14,151 nt of DNA from the NCBI GenBank assembly GCA_029865195.1, contig JAOUHH010000035.1, positions 1 through 14,151 on the forward strand. The letters run 5' to 3'. The notes beneath the pieces are model-generated. The model was not told the origin of the DNA and did no database searches. It was given only the letters and a program-made list of their open reading frames with translations. Of the stretch, positions 1 to 7,626 are shown piece after piece (the first letter of the stretch is position 1; the number at the start of each line of letters is the position of its first letter). Made by a program: the position numbers and the translations under genes. The stretch comes from Desulfobulbaceae bacterium (GTDB taxonomy: Bacteria; Desulfobacterota; Desulfobulbia; Desulfobulbales; UBA5123).

Positions 1-872
1 AAGGGGTCGCCCCCGCGTGGGGCGTCGGGGCCGGCGAAGGCCGGGTTCCAGATATTGTTGCGGAACTGGGCCATGGGCATCGGGCCGCTGAACATCAGCG
101 CCCGCTCCTGCGGGGTGATCGCCATCAGGATCTTCCAATCTCCCCGCACCGACAGGGTTTTCAACAACTCCGGCCGCTTGATGGAGTCAAGGTAGCCGGG
201 CATCCGCTCCATCAGCCACTGCCACTGCTCGTCGCTGGGCTCGATCTCGCGGACGTTGGTCTTGGAGAAGGAGCCGTCGGTTTCGCCCCGGTAGTAGATC
301 CAGCCGCCGACCATGCCGACGCAGGGCCGGTAGCCGAGGACGTTCTTCGGGTTCTTGGCCTCGACGCCGCAGACCACGCCGATGCCGCCGCAGTTGAACT
401 CGGCAAAGGTGTCGCCGGTGGAACCCAGCACCCACAGCTCGGGGCGGACGTAGTCGGGGTTCCACTTGGTCATGGTCAGACCGCGGGCGCCGATGGAGCC
501 GCCGATCATCACCCGGCCCTGGGCCATGGCGTTACAGACGCCGTTGGTGGCGTCGCCACGGACAACGATGTCGGCGCCGATGTTCAGGTAGCCGACGTCG
601 TCCGAGGCCGGGCCTTCGCAGACGATGGTGGTGGCGGGCTGGCCCATGCAGCCGAGGCGCTGTCCGGCCGGACCGCGCACGGTGAGATGCACCGAGCCGC
701 TTGCGTGCAGAAGCCTGCCGCCGACGTTGTGCTGGCCGTAGGTTTCAAGAACAAGATTGTTGGAGGACTTGATCGCTTCCTGGACCATCTCCACGTACTG
801 CTTGGAGCTGATCCGCTGGCCGTTCTCGTCCAGACCTTTGACAACTATCGCTTCCTGAGTTGCGTTGCTCAC
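1..872 (-). CDS. gltB3: Glutamate synthase GXGXG (alpha C-terminal type) subunit, 3' end outside window
   Basis: The first 290 residues are visible; the gene continues past the left edge. In large bacterial GltB this domain is the right-handed beta-helix at the C-terminus, which holds the synthase and glutaminase domains together; here it is a separate polypeptide. The visible glycine-rich helix includes GCMGQPATTIVCEG (residues 74-87), RGDATNG (105-111) and GRVMIGGSIGARG (119-131), followed by GDTFAEFNCGGIGVVCGVEA. The start is GTG at 872: an in-frame TGA lies a few codons upstream and a GAGGG ribosome site sits 6 nt before it. It begins 24 bp after gltB2 stops, so it is almost certainly co-transcribed and made in stoichiometric amounts. 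Related GXGXG proteins include formylmethanofuran dehydrogenase subunit C, but position as third gene of a gltB1-gltB2 set supports glutamate synthase. Any electron-input subunit gene (gltA/gltD type) would lie outside the window. Confidence 0.9.
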   Translation of the reverse strand, partial: MSNATQEAIVVKGLDENGQRISSKQYVEMVQEAIKSSNNLVLETYGQHNVGGRLLHASGSVHLTVRGPAGQRLGCMGQPATTIVCEGPASDDVGYLNIGADIVVRGDATNGVCNAMAQGRVMIGGSIGARGLTMTKWNPDYVRPELWVLGSTGDTFAEFNCGGIGVVCGVEAKNPKNVLGYRPCVGMVGGWIYYRGETDGSFSKTNVREIEPSDEQWQWLMERMPGYLDSIKRPELLKTLSVRGDWKILMAITPQERALMFSGPMPMAQFRNNIWNPAFAGPDAPRGGDP

Positions 873-896
873 GATGTACCCTCAGTTGAAAAGTGC

Positions 897-2534
897 TTAG
901 CAGATATATCTGATCTTAAGGCGTTCGGCGGCGGCGGCATCGGCGATGCCGATGGCGTCGGACATGCCGATGGGCAGGCTCTGGGAGCGGCCCAATGGCG
1001 CCATGATCTTCTTCATCTCGGTGTCGATGGCCATGAAGGTGTCCACCACCCGCTGCGCCACGGTATCCGGGTCCAGCCGCCGGTACAGCTTGGGGTCCTG
1101 GCTGGTGATGCCCTTGGGGCAGATGCCGATGTTGCAGACGTTGCAGCGGTTGCGCTCGCTGCCGAGACAGCCGGCCGCCGCCTGCATGATGTACTTGCCC
1201 ATGTGCACACCGGAGGCGCCCAGCATGATCAGCGCCATGCCGTTCTGGGTGACGTTGCCGTTCTTGCCGACGCCGCCCGCGGCAAAGAGGGGGATCTCGT
1301 TCTGCTTGCCCTGAGCGGCCAGATCGAGATAGCACTCGCGCAGGTTGGAGGCGATGTGGTGGCCGGTGGCGTCCATGGAGACGTTGTAGGCCGCACCGGT
1401 GCCGCCGTCGATGCCGTCGATGAGCAATGCCGAGGCATAGGGGTTCCTGACCAGGTTGTTGAGCACCGATTTCGCCGAGGTGGAGCCGGAGATCTTCGGA
1501 TAGACCGGCACCCGGAAGTTCCAGGCCGTAGACATGGTCTGGATCATCTTCATCACCGACTCCTCGATGGAGTAGAGGGTCTGGTGCACCGGCGGCGAGG
1601 GCAGGTCAACCCCCTGCGGCACGCCGCGCAACCGGGCGATGAGCTTGGAAACCTTGAACCACATCAACAGGCCGCCGTCGCCGGGCTTGGCGCCCTGGCC
1701 GTACTTGATCTCGATGGCGGCCGGATCGCACTGCATCTCGGGCAGCGCCCGGATGATCTCGTCCCAGCCGAAATAGCCGGAGGCGATCTGGAGGATGATG
1801 TATTTGAGGAACGGGCTCCGCAGGACCCAGGGCGGGCAGCCGCCCTCACCGGTGGCCATCACCACCGGGATGCCCATCACCTCGTTTAGATACGCCACGC
1901 CCTGCAGGAGGCCCAGCCACATGTTGGGTGACAGGGCGCCGAAGGACATGGAGCCGATGATGAAGGGGAAGATCTCGCGGGTGGGCGGGATCCATTCCCC
2001 GGCCGCCTGGCGGCGCAGGTATTCCTCGGGGGGCAGAACCCGGCCGAGGAGGGTGTTCATGTAGAACTCGTGGCGACCGGCATCCAGGGCCGGATCGGTG
2101 AGCATGGAGATCCGGTTGAAGATGATCTGGTCGAGGATGCTCTCCCGCGAGTTCCGGCGGCCGCCGCGCTTGGCAGGCTCCCCCTTCTCGGTGTCGAGGA
2201 ACTTGGCCCGCTCGTCGTTGGCGTTGGGCTGCGGACCGATGGCCTCGTTGGGGCAGGCCATGGCGCACATCCCGCAGCCGATGCAGCGGTGGCCGAGATC
2301 GGTGTGCTGGCGGATGCCGACAAAGGTGCGGAAGGAGTTGCCCCGTTCGCTGGTGTTGAGCGCCATCTTCGGCAGCCGCTGCCGCCGGTAGGTCAGGTAG
2401 ATCGCGCCGGTGGGGCAGACGGAGGTGCAGCGGCCGCACAGGGTGCAGCGGTCTTCACGATGCTGGACAATCCAGGGCAGATCGTGATAGGTCAGGCTGC
2501 GTGGGTTAACGGATAAGGATCGAGTTGCGACCAT
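897..2534 (-). CDS. gltB2: Glutamate synthase, ferredoxin-like plus FMN-binding synthase subunit (archaeal type)
   Basis: A 545-residue protein that would carry the synthase half-reaction: ammonia plus 2-oxoglutarate reduced to glutamate at FMN. The N-terminus has two complete [4Fe-4S] motifs, CTLCGRCTSVCP (residues 30-41) and CIGCGMCAMACP (84-95), so electrons can enter on this chain. The FMN (alpha/beta barrel) domain spans about 188-520, with PFIIGSMSFGALSP (190-203), IEIKYGQGAKPGDGG (274-288) and IDGIDGGTGAA (372-382). Near the C-terminus, Cys464, Cys467 and Cys472 (CNVCNIGIC) correspond to the cysteines binding the GltB [3Fe-4S] cluster. The ATG at 2534 has an AAGGAG site 8 nt upstream (2543-2548), lying inside the end of gltB1. 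The two genes overlap by 43 bp in different frames, which suggests translational coupling. Family knowledge: archaeal-type glutamate synthase splits the large subunit into three genes in this order. Gene naming varies between databases. Confidence 0.95.
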   Translation of the reverse strand: MVATRSLSVNPRSLTYHDLPWIVQHREDRCTLCGRCTSVCPTGAIYLTYRRQRLPKMALNTSERGNSFRTFVGIRQHTDLGHRCIGCGMCAMACPNEAIGPQPNANDERAKFLDTEKGEPAKRGGRRNSRESILDQIIFNRISMLTDPALDAGRHEFYMNTLLGRVLPPEEYLRRQAAGEWIPPTREIFPFIIGSMSFGALSPNMWLGLLQGVAYLNEVMGIPVVMATGEGGCPPWVLRSPFLKYIILQIASGYFGWDEIIRALPEMQCDPAAIEIKYGQGAKPGDGGLLMWFKVSKLIARLRGVPQGVDLPSPPVHQTLYSIEESVMKMIQTMSTAWNFRVPVYPKISGSTSAKSVLNNLVRNPYASALLIDGIDGGTGAAYNVSMDATGHHIASNLRECYLDLAAQGKQNEIPLFAAGGVGKNGNVTQNGMALIMLGASGVHMGKYIMQAAAGCLGSERNRCNVCNIGICPKGITSQDPKLYRRLDPDTVAQRVVDTFMAIDTEMKKIMAPLGRSQSLPIGMSDAIGIADAAAAERLKIRYIC

Positions 2535-3634
2535 ATCTTCAGCTCCTTTCTGTCTGGAGGTACAATAACGGTGTGTTCACGCATGGGTTGGAAATCCTGA
2601 GAGCGGTCCCGGTCCGGGATCATCGCGTCGACCCCGCACATCTCGGAGGCCATCGCCCACTCGCCGGGCTTGCCGCCGACCGTGCCGGGGCGCATCTTCT
2701 TGCGGTCCATGACCATCATGCAGGTTTCGTCGGGCAGCGAGGCGATGACGCAGTTGGGGCCGTCGATGATCAGCCGCCGGCAGACGTCGCGCAGCCCTCT
2801 GAGGAAGTCGCCCTGCGGGTGGGCGGCCAGTTCCTTGGTGTTCAACGGGGTGATGATGTGTTTGTACGCCTCCAGCGGCAGCTTCAATTTCTTGAGCGCG
2901 TAATGGAGGATGTGGGTGAAAACCTCGGAGTCGGACTGGTAGCCCAGGTAGCCCGGCTCCTTCATCCCCAGCAGCCATTCCTTGATCGGCAGGAAGGCGG
3001 TGTTCTCGCCGTTGGTCATCGAGCCGATGCCCTGGATGAAGAAGGGATGACAGGCGTAGAGGTTGATGCCCCAGTTGGTGTTCTGGCGGCCCTGGGCCAT
3101 GCAGACCCGGGCCTTGATCCGACCGTCGTTGAGACCAAGCGCGTCGCCAACCGCGAGCGGCCAGCCCACTTCCTTGATCATCGCCACGTCTGGCCAGAGG
3201 GAGAAAACGGTGAGGTCGTCGCCGTGCTCCTCGCCGTCCTTGCGCAGGGCGAGGCGGGTGAGCATCAGATGTTTCTCGATCTCCTCCTGGTCGAAATTGC
3301 TCCAGGCGGTGGGCAGCTTGTAGACCTGCAGGAAGTATTTGAAGCGATCCTTGGCCTCGATCTCGCGCAGATCGGTGTCGAACTCGTGATCGTATTTCAG
3401 CTCGAAGCCGTTGTTCTGCATGAAGCCGTTCAGCCGGTGCATGGCCGCCTCGGTGTGGGCGATGCCCGACAGGATCGGGTCGCCCGAGCGGTAGCCGTAG
3501 TCGGCGAAGTTGAGGCCGCGCAGCAGGAGGCCCAGGCCGCTGCCGTCGTACCCTTCCTGCATCGCCTCCATGGCGGTGAGGACGCTGTAGGGCGAGAAGG
3601 GGTCAGAGGCGGTTTTTAATGCTAACCTGCACAT
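2492..3634 (-). CDS. gltB1: Glutamate synthase, class II glutamine amidotransferase subunit
   Basis: A 380-residue protein of the Ntn-type class II amidotransferase family. It hydrolyses glutamine and supplies ammonia to the FMN synthase domain encoded next door. The start at 3634 is favoured because it places Cys at position 2 (MCRLALK), the N-terminal nucleophile of the family once Met is removed, and because AAGGAG lies 6 nt upstream. An upstream ATG at 3700 would bury this Cys. Recognisable features are GSGLGLLLRG near residues 31-40, the GRQNTNWGINLYACHPF and SMTNGENTA segments (equivalent to the substrate-binding and oxyanion regions of GltB), and GYQSDSEVFTHIL. The 3' end runs 43 bp into gltB2. 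It is first in the operon, behind the promoter at 3782-3810. Related PurF or GlmS glutaminases are less likely, given the adjacent FMN and GXGXG subunits. Confidence 0.93.
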   Translation of the reverse strand: MCRLALKTASDPFSPYSVLTAMEAMQEGYDGSGLGLLLRGLNFADYGYRSGDPILSGIAHTEAAMHRLNGFMQNNGFELKYDHEFDTDLREIEAKDRFKYFLQVYKLPTAWSNFDQEEIEKHLMLTRLALRKDGEEHGDDLTVFSLWPDVAMIKEVGWPLAVGDALGLNDGRIKARVCMAQGRQNTNWGINLYACHPFFIQGIGSMTNGENTAFLPIKEWLLGMKEPGYLGYQSDSEVFTHILHYALKKLKLPLEAYKHIITPLNTKELAAHPQGDFLRGLRDVCRRLIIDGPNCVIASLPDETCMMVMDRKKMRPGTVGGKPGEWAMASEMCGVDAMIPDRDRSQDFQPMREHTVIVPPDRKELKIWSQLDPYPLTHAA

Positions 3635-3640
3635 TTCTCT

Positions 3641-3646
3641 CTCCTT
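3641..3646 (-). promoter_or_regulatory. Ribosome binding site fixing the gltB1 start
   Basis: AAGGAG on the minus strand, 6 nt before ATG at 3634. It supports the start that exposes Cys2 over the longer in-frame ATG at 3700. Confidence 0.75.
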
Positions 3647-3781
3647 GAAAAAATTACCGGTTCCGAGGCCTTGGTGGCCAGAAACCGACCTGTAAAGCAT
3701 TGCGGGATGGCGTTAACGGTATTGATTGGCGATTACCGGCCGGCCATTATAAATGATGATGCAAATAAATGCTCGCCCAAG

Positions 3782-3810
3782 ATAAAAACATCGGCGGGAC
3801 GGGAAGTCAA
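3782..3810 (-). promoter_or_regulatory. Sigma70-like promoter for the glutamate synthase operon
   Basis: On the minus strand TTGACT (3805-3810, five of six consensus bases) and TTTTAT (3782-3787, four of six) are separated by exactly 17 bp. Transcription would begin near 3775 and give an untranslated leader of about 140 nt before gltB1. A perfect TATAAT lies further down at 3746-3751 but lacks a correctly spaced -35 box. The rest of the 233-bp gap between aat and gltB1 holds no convincing small gene or intrinsic terminator. Confidence 0.5.
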
Positions 3811-3867
3811 GGGTGAAGATCAACAGGCTGAAAATGATGTCCGGCGCGGCGTTGCGGGGTGCGGCGA

Positions 3868-4572
3868 TTATTGCCGGATGGCAGCGGCGGCCGGTTCGCG
3901 CCATGGTTTGCGTCGGGTCGGTTTGGCAAGGCTTGCGGTCAGGCGGGTGGCAAATTCGTTGCCGTCGATCTCCTCGGCGCCGAGGCGGAGGAGGTGGGCG
4001 GTTTTCATCTGGCAGTCGATGAGGTCGAAGTCCCAGTCGGCAAGCCGCCGGCAGAGGGCGGCCAGGGCGATCTTGGAGCTGTTGGGGGCCAGGGAAAACA
4101 TCGACTCGCCAAAAAAGGTCCCCCCCAGCGAGACCCCGTACAGTCCCCCGACCAGATCCTCTCCTCTCCAGCACTCCACCGAATGGGCAAAGCCCAACTC
4201 ATGCAACCGGCAGTAAGCCTCGATCATTTCCGGGACGATCCAGGTGCCGTTGTCGCTCGCCCGCCGCACCCCGGCGCAGTGGCTGATCACCTCGCGAAAC
4301 GCGGTGTCGAAGCGGGTTTGGTACTCACCCTGCCGGATCTGCCGGGCCAGCCGTTTGGAGCAGTGAAAGTTTTGCGGGATCAGGATCAGGCGCGGCGAGG
4401 GCGACCACCAGAGGATGGGCTCGCCTGCCGAGTACCAGGGGAAGATCCCCTGGCTGTAGGCAAGGATGAGGCGCTCCGGCGAGAGATCGCCGCCCACCGC
4501 CAGCAGGCCGTCGTCGCGGGCCAGCTCCGGCGGCGGGAAGAGGAGTTCGGTGGTGAGTTGAAAAACGGGCAT
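3868..4572 (-). CDS. aat: Leucyl/phenylalanyl-tRNA--protein transferase
   Basis: A 234-residue protein, about the length of E. coli Aat. It moves Leu or Phe from aminoacyl-tRNA onto proteins with N-terminal Arg or Lys, marking them for ClpS/ClpAP degradation (family knowledge). Family motifs: DGLLAVGGDLSPERL (residues 21-35), SQGIFPW (40-46), PILWWSPSPR (52-61), GTWI (109-112), EAYCRLHELGFAHSVE (118-133), GGLYGVSLGGTFFGESMFS (142-160) and LIDCQ (194-198). The last 15 or so residues (Arg/Lys/Ala-rich) look unlike E. coli and are probably a disordered tail. The ATG at 4572 gives the expected N-terminus MPVFQLTTELLFPPP. It has no clear Shine-Dalgarno site, and a 13-bp palindrome lies just upstream. 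It follows the hydrolase gene by 47 bp, so it may be read through from the sulfotransferase genes; no functional link to them is evident. Confidence 0.95.
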   Translation of the reverse strand: MPVFQLTTELLFPPPELARDDGLLAVGGDLSPERLILAYSQGIFPWYSAGEPILWWSPSPRLILIPQNFHCSKRLARQIRQGEYQTRFDTAFREVISHCAGVRRASDNGTWIVPEMIEAYCRLHELGFAHSVECWRGEDLVGGLYGVSLGGTFFGESMFSLAPNSSKIALAALCRRLADWDFDLIDCQMKTAHLLRLGAEEIDGNEFATRLTASLAKPTRRKPWREPAAAAIRQ

Positions 4573-4611
4573 GGCGGTCGATGTTACGCAGCGTAAGGTT
4601 TGAAAAACGGG
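4558..4611 (-). repeat. 12-bp direct repeat, 42 bp apart, around the aat start
   Basis: TTGAAAAACGGG on the plus strand occurs at 4558-4569 and again at 4600-4611. The offset of 42 bp is a multiple of three, so codons 2-5 of aat (PVFQ) are echoed in the same frame 14 codons upstream. Whether this reflects a duplicated start region or chance is not clear. Confidence 0.6.
4584..4596. promoter_or_regulatory. 13-bp palindrome before aat (possible operator or RNA hairpin)
   Basis: TTACGC-A-GCGTAA is a perfect odd palindrome ending 11 bp before the aat ATG, between the hydrolase stop and aat. It could be a protein-binding site or a small hairpin in the space where a ribosome site would be expected. 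A role is inferred only from symmetry and position. Confidence 0.3.
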
Positions 4612-4619
4612 GCGGCCGG

Positions 4620-5465
4620 TCAGTCGGTTGCCTGTCTGAAAAGTTCCGGCCATTGCTCCGGCCAGCAGCATGTGTGGTCGAATGCCGGCACCACCTGTAT
4701 CTTCGGGCGGCGGTTAGCCGGGAAACGGCTGGCGTATGCCGTCGCGACCTCCCGGCCGACCACCCGGTCCTTGCCGCCGACAAAATGGATCTGCGGCACA
4801 TCCTGCAGCTCTTGCCAGGCATCGGCCGGGTTCAGCGACCCGGACAGGGGGGTGGCGTGGTGTTGCGTCGTCCAGGTCCGGTGGTCGAGGTTGCCGGCCA
4901 CGGTGACCAGGAGCGTCACGTCCCGGCGGCGGGCCGCGACCAGGGTCGCCACCGCCCCGCCGCCCGAGTATCCCACCAGGACGAGCTGCCGGGCATGGCA
5001 CCGTTCCTTGAGTTGGTCGATCGCCTGATCGGTGGCCGCCACCACCTCCGGGGCAAAACGCCGGTCGGTCCAGTATTCGGTCGAACAGCCCTTGGCGTCC
5101 GGGCCTTCCACGTACTGACAGGGGCGGGCGAGGTAGGCGGCGGCACCCTGCGGCTGCCGCAGGGCCAGGGCAAGCCCGACGGGGTTGATGGGGGTGGGGT
5201 CCAGCGAGACGACCGAGCCGGTTATCCAGGCGAGGCCGTCGCCTTCGATATAGACGGTGAGGGTCTGGTTGTCGGCCGGGATGGTTGTGGGCAGGTAGCC
5301 GGTCAGCACAAAACGGTCGGTGGGCAACCGGACGCGCTGCCAGCCGGCGGCGGCCGCCAACTGGGCGGCATGGTCGCGGCGCAGTGACGGCGACAGGTCG
5401 ACGCAGCCGGCAAGGGTGGTCAGCAGGGCAAGGAGCAGGGACAGGGTGCGGCTTGCGATACTCAT
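4620..5465 (-). CDS. Putative alpha/beta-hydrolase-fold lipoprotein
   Basis: A 281-residue protein of unknown substrate. Residues 1-21 form a lipoprotein signal: a short charged start, a Leu/Ala-rich core, and lipobox LAGC with Cys21 as the lipidated residue, so it should be anchored facing the periplasm or outside. The mature part resembles an alpha/beta hydrolase: VYIEGDG (71-77), the nucleophile elbow GYSGG with Ser167, GGKD with candidate acid Asp233, and DHTCCW with candidate base His264. This Ser-Asp-His order is typical for the fold. Six cysteines in the mature part (116, 127, 156, 266, 267 and the lipidated Cys21) may include disulfides. Its ATG overlaps the stop of the upstream TPR-sulfotransferase as ATGA, indicating translational coupling. 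Esterase, deacylase or peptidase activity cannot be distinguished from sequence alone. Confidence 0.8.
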   Translation of the reverse strand: MSIASRTLSLLLALLTTLAGCVDLSPSLRRDHAAQLAAAAGWQRVRLPTDRFVLTGYLPTTIPADNQTLTVYIEGDGLAWITGSVVSLDPTPINPVGLALALRQPQGAAAYLARPCQYVEGPDAKGCSTEYWTDRRFAPEVVAATDQAIDQLKERCHARQLVLVGYSGGGAVATLVAARRRDVTLLVTVAGNLDHRTWTTQHHATPLSGSLNPADAWQELQDVPQIHFVGGKDRVVGREVATAYASRFPANRRPKIQVVPAFDHTCCWPEQWPELFRQATD

Positions 5466-7606
5466 GGCGCCGGGACCAGATCGCCCAGCGCGTCGAGCAG
5501 CGGCGCCAGGGTGTTGCCGTACCGCCGCCAGCGTTCCACTGAGGTGGTATAGATGGGCTGACGCACCTGGGTGATGCTGGCGGTGCGGACTTTTCGCTCG
5601 GTGGCGTGGAAGGCCAGGCAGGCGTCGTCCCATGGCAGGCCGCAGAAATCGAGCAGCCGGCGGCTCTGGGTTTCCGTGTCGGCCACCAGTTCCTCGTAGC
5701 GGAGGTCCAGGAACGCCCCGGGCGGCAGGATGTCGCGCCAGTGCGCCATCAGGCGGTTGTACTGGCGGTAATAGCGGCCGAGTTCGGTCAGGTCGTAGGT
5801 TTGTTCCTGGCCGTGGTGGAACAGCCGGGTGAAGCAGGAGAGGCAGGTGTCCACCGGGTTGCGGTTGACATGCACGATCCGGGCGTTGGGGAGCATGAGG
5901 TGGATCAGCCCCACCACCATGAAGTTACCGGGCATCTTGTCGGTGATGCGGCGGGCGGCGGGGGCGCGTCTCCTGAGTCCGGCGATGTAATCCGTACCCC
6001 AGGCGGCGAGGGTTTCCGGGGTGAGATGCCGCAGGTTGTCAGGGAAATCGGCGCCGGTGCCCAGGGGGCGGTGGGCGATGGCGAGCAGGTCCGGCAGCTC
6101 GCCGCCGCCGAGCACGAACGGATGGCTGGCGAGGATCTGTTCGGTGAGGGTGGTGCCGGAGCGGGGCATGCCGAGGACGAAGATGGGCAGTTCGGATAGG
6201 TCGCCCATCCCGTGCAGGCCATCGACGGCAGGCTGGCTGAGGGATTCGATGATCCGGCTGAAGATGTCTGCCTGGGCAACGGGGTCATAGTTGATCTTGC
6301 TTCGCTTTAGCCGGCATCCCTCCTGGTAATGGTGCATGGCCCGCTGGTAATCGCCGGTATCGTCATAGCACTTGCCCAGGGCAAAGTGGAGGGAGAGCCT
6401 TTTGGTGGCCGGCAGGCCAGCTATCTCCCTGCCGGCTGCAACCAGGGCCGCCATGTTGTCGTCATCGGGGCGGACCTTTCGGGCCTGCGTGAGATGAAAC
6501 CGCGCCCCCAACTTGTCGCCGCCGGGGTTGCTTAAATCCTGGCGGAAAAACTGTTCGGCGGCCGCGAGATCGCCCATCTCCAGGCAGAGATGGCCCTTGC
6601 CCAGCAGGGCCGAGGAGAGTTCCGGGTCAAGGGCCAGGGCCCGGTCAAAGCAGGCCAGCGCCTCCGCGGTTTGGTCCATCTCGGTGTAGATGGCGCCCAG
6701 CAGGCTGTGCGCCTCGGCCTTGTCCGGGGCCAGCTCAATCGCCTTCAGGCCGGCACGTTCCGCCTCGGGGAGGTTGTGTTGTTCCTGATGAATCCGGCCG
6801 ATGCCGATGTACGCCTCGGCGTAGGTCGGCTTCAGCTGCAGGGCGGTCTGGAAATGTTGATAAGCCTGCTCGGGTTGTTCGAGCGCCTTGAGGGCGAAGC
6901 CGATGTTGCAGTGGGCGTCGGCGTATTGCGGGTTCTGGGAGAGGGCCTTGGCCAGTACCTCCAGCGCCTCGTCGGCCCGTTCTTCGGTCACCAGCACCGC
7001 GCCCAGGTTGTTAAGCGGTTCGAGGTAGTTGGGCGCCTTGGCGGCGGCCTGTCGGTAATAGTCGATGGCCTCCGGGATCTTTTTGCGTTCCCGCATCAGG
7101 CTGCCCATGTTGTTCAGGGCGCAGGCCAGTCCGGGGCTGATCTTCAGTGCCAGCCGCTGACATGCCTCGGCCCGTTCGTATTCGCGGTTGTCGTAATAGG
7201 CGATGCCGAGATTGCTGTGGGCAGCAGCCAGCATAGCGTCCAGCGCTACCGCTTCCCGACCGTGGCGGATCGCCCGGTCGAGATCGCCCTGTTGCCGGTA
7301 CATCTCGCCGAGGTTGGCATGGAACAGGGCTTGCCGTCCATCCTGCCGGATCGCTTTTTCGATCAGATCGATGGCAAGCCCCGGCTGCCCGGCCTGGTGG
7401 GCGATGACCCCGAGCAGATGCAGGGCCTGGGCATGATTTGGCTCTGCCTGCAGGATCTGGCGGAGAATCGCCTCGGATTCCTGCAGCCGCCCCTGCGCCT
7501 GCAACTGGCCGGCCAGGGCCATGGCCTGCGGTGGTGAAAGCCGCTGGGGCCGGGCGGGGTTCTCCGGCACGATGGGTTCGGGGGGCAGGGTGAAGTCGCG
7601 GGGCAT
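5462..7606 (-). CDS. TPR-repeat sulfotransferase, long paralogue
   Basis: A 714-residue cytosolic-looking protein with no signal peptide or membrane segment. Residues 28-367 form ten consecutive 34-residue TPR units in perfect register, with a further TPR-like unit at 405-438 (LHFALGKCYDDTGDY). Residues 472-714 form a PAPS-dependent sulfotransferase of the protein-tyrosine-sulfotransferase-like group: the 5'-phosphosulfate loop GMPRSGTT (479-486), Glu503 in GGGEL where the TPST family has its catalytic Glu, and the 3'-phosphate site VNRNPVDTCLS with Arg582 and Ser590. The C-terminal block QVRQPIYTTSVERW is shared with the neighbouring paralogue. ATG at 7606, 20 bp after the paralogue's stop and preceded by AAAGG, gives the expected N-terminus. 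The acceptor (protein or glycan) is unknown; the TPR array probably binds it. Confidence 0.88.
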   Translation of the reverse strand: MPRDFTLPPEPIVPENPARPQRLSPPQAMALAGQLQAQGRLQESEAILRQILQAEPNHAQALHLLGVIAHQAGQPGLAIDLIEKAIRQDGRQALFHANLGEMYRQQGDLDRAIRHGREAVALDAMLAAAHSNLGIAYYDNREYERAEACQRLALKISPGLACALNNMGSLMRERKKIPEAIDYYRQAAAKAPNYLEPLNNLGAVLVTEERADEALEVLAKALSQNPQYADAHCNIGFALKALEQPEQAYQHFQTALQLKPTYAEAYIGIGRIHQEQHNLPEAERAGLKAIELAPDKAEAHSLLGAIYTEMDQTAEALACFDRALALDPELSSALLGKGHLCLEMGDLAAAEQFFRQDLSNPGGDKLGARFHLTQARKVRPDDDNMAALVAAGREIAGLPATKRLSLHFALGKCYDDTGDYQRAMHHYQEGCRLKRSKINYDPVAQADIFSRIIESLSQPAVDGLHGMGDLSELPIFVLGMPRSGTTLTEQILASHPFVLGGGELPDLLAIAHRPLGTGADFPDNLRHLTPETLAAWGTDYIAGLRRRAPAARRITDKMPGNFMVVGLIHLMLPNARIVHVNRNPVDTCLSCFTRLFHHGQEQTYDLTELGRYYRQYNRLMAHWRDILPPGAFLDLRYEELVADTETQSRRLLDFCGLPWDDACLAFHATERKVRTASITQVRQPIYTTSVERWRRYGNTLAPLLDALGDLVPAP

Positions 7607-7626
7607 GGAGAAGCCTTTGCGCGTGA

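Noticed and set aside
687..1889. A 400-codon plus-strand frame opposite the glutamate synthase genes (and a similar one at 2525-3619)
   Set aside because: It crosses from gltB3 into gltB2 on the other strand. His/Val/Asp-rich shadow sequence with no recognisable domain.
3752..3780. Sigma54-type promoter upstream of gltB1
   Set aside because: TTGGGC and TTGC are present but the spacing is four bases too long for the GG/GC arrangement.
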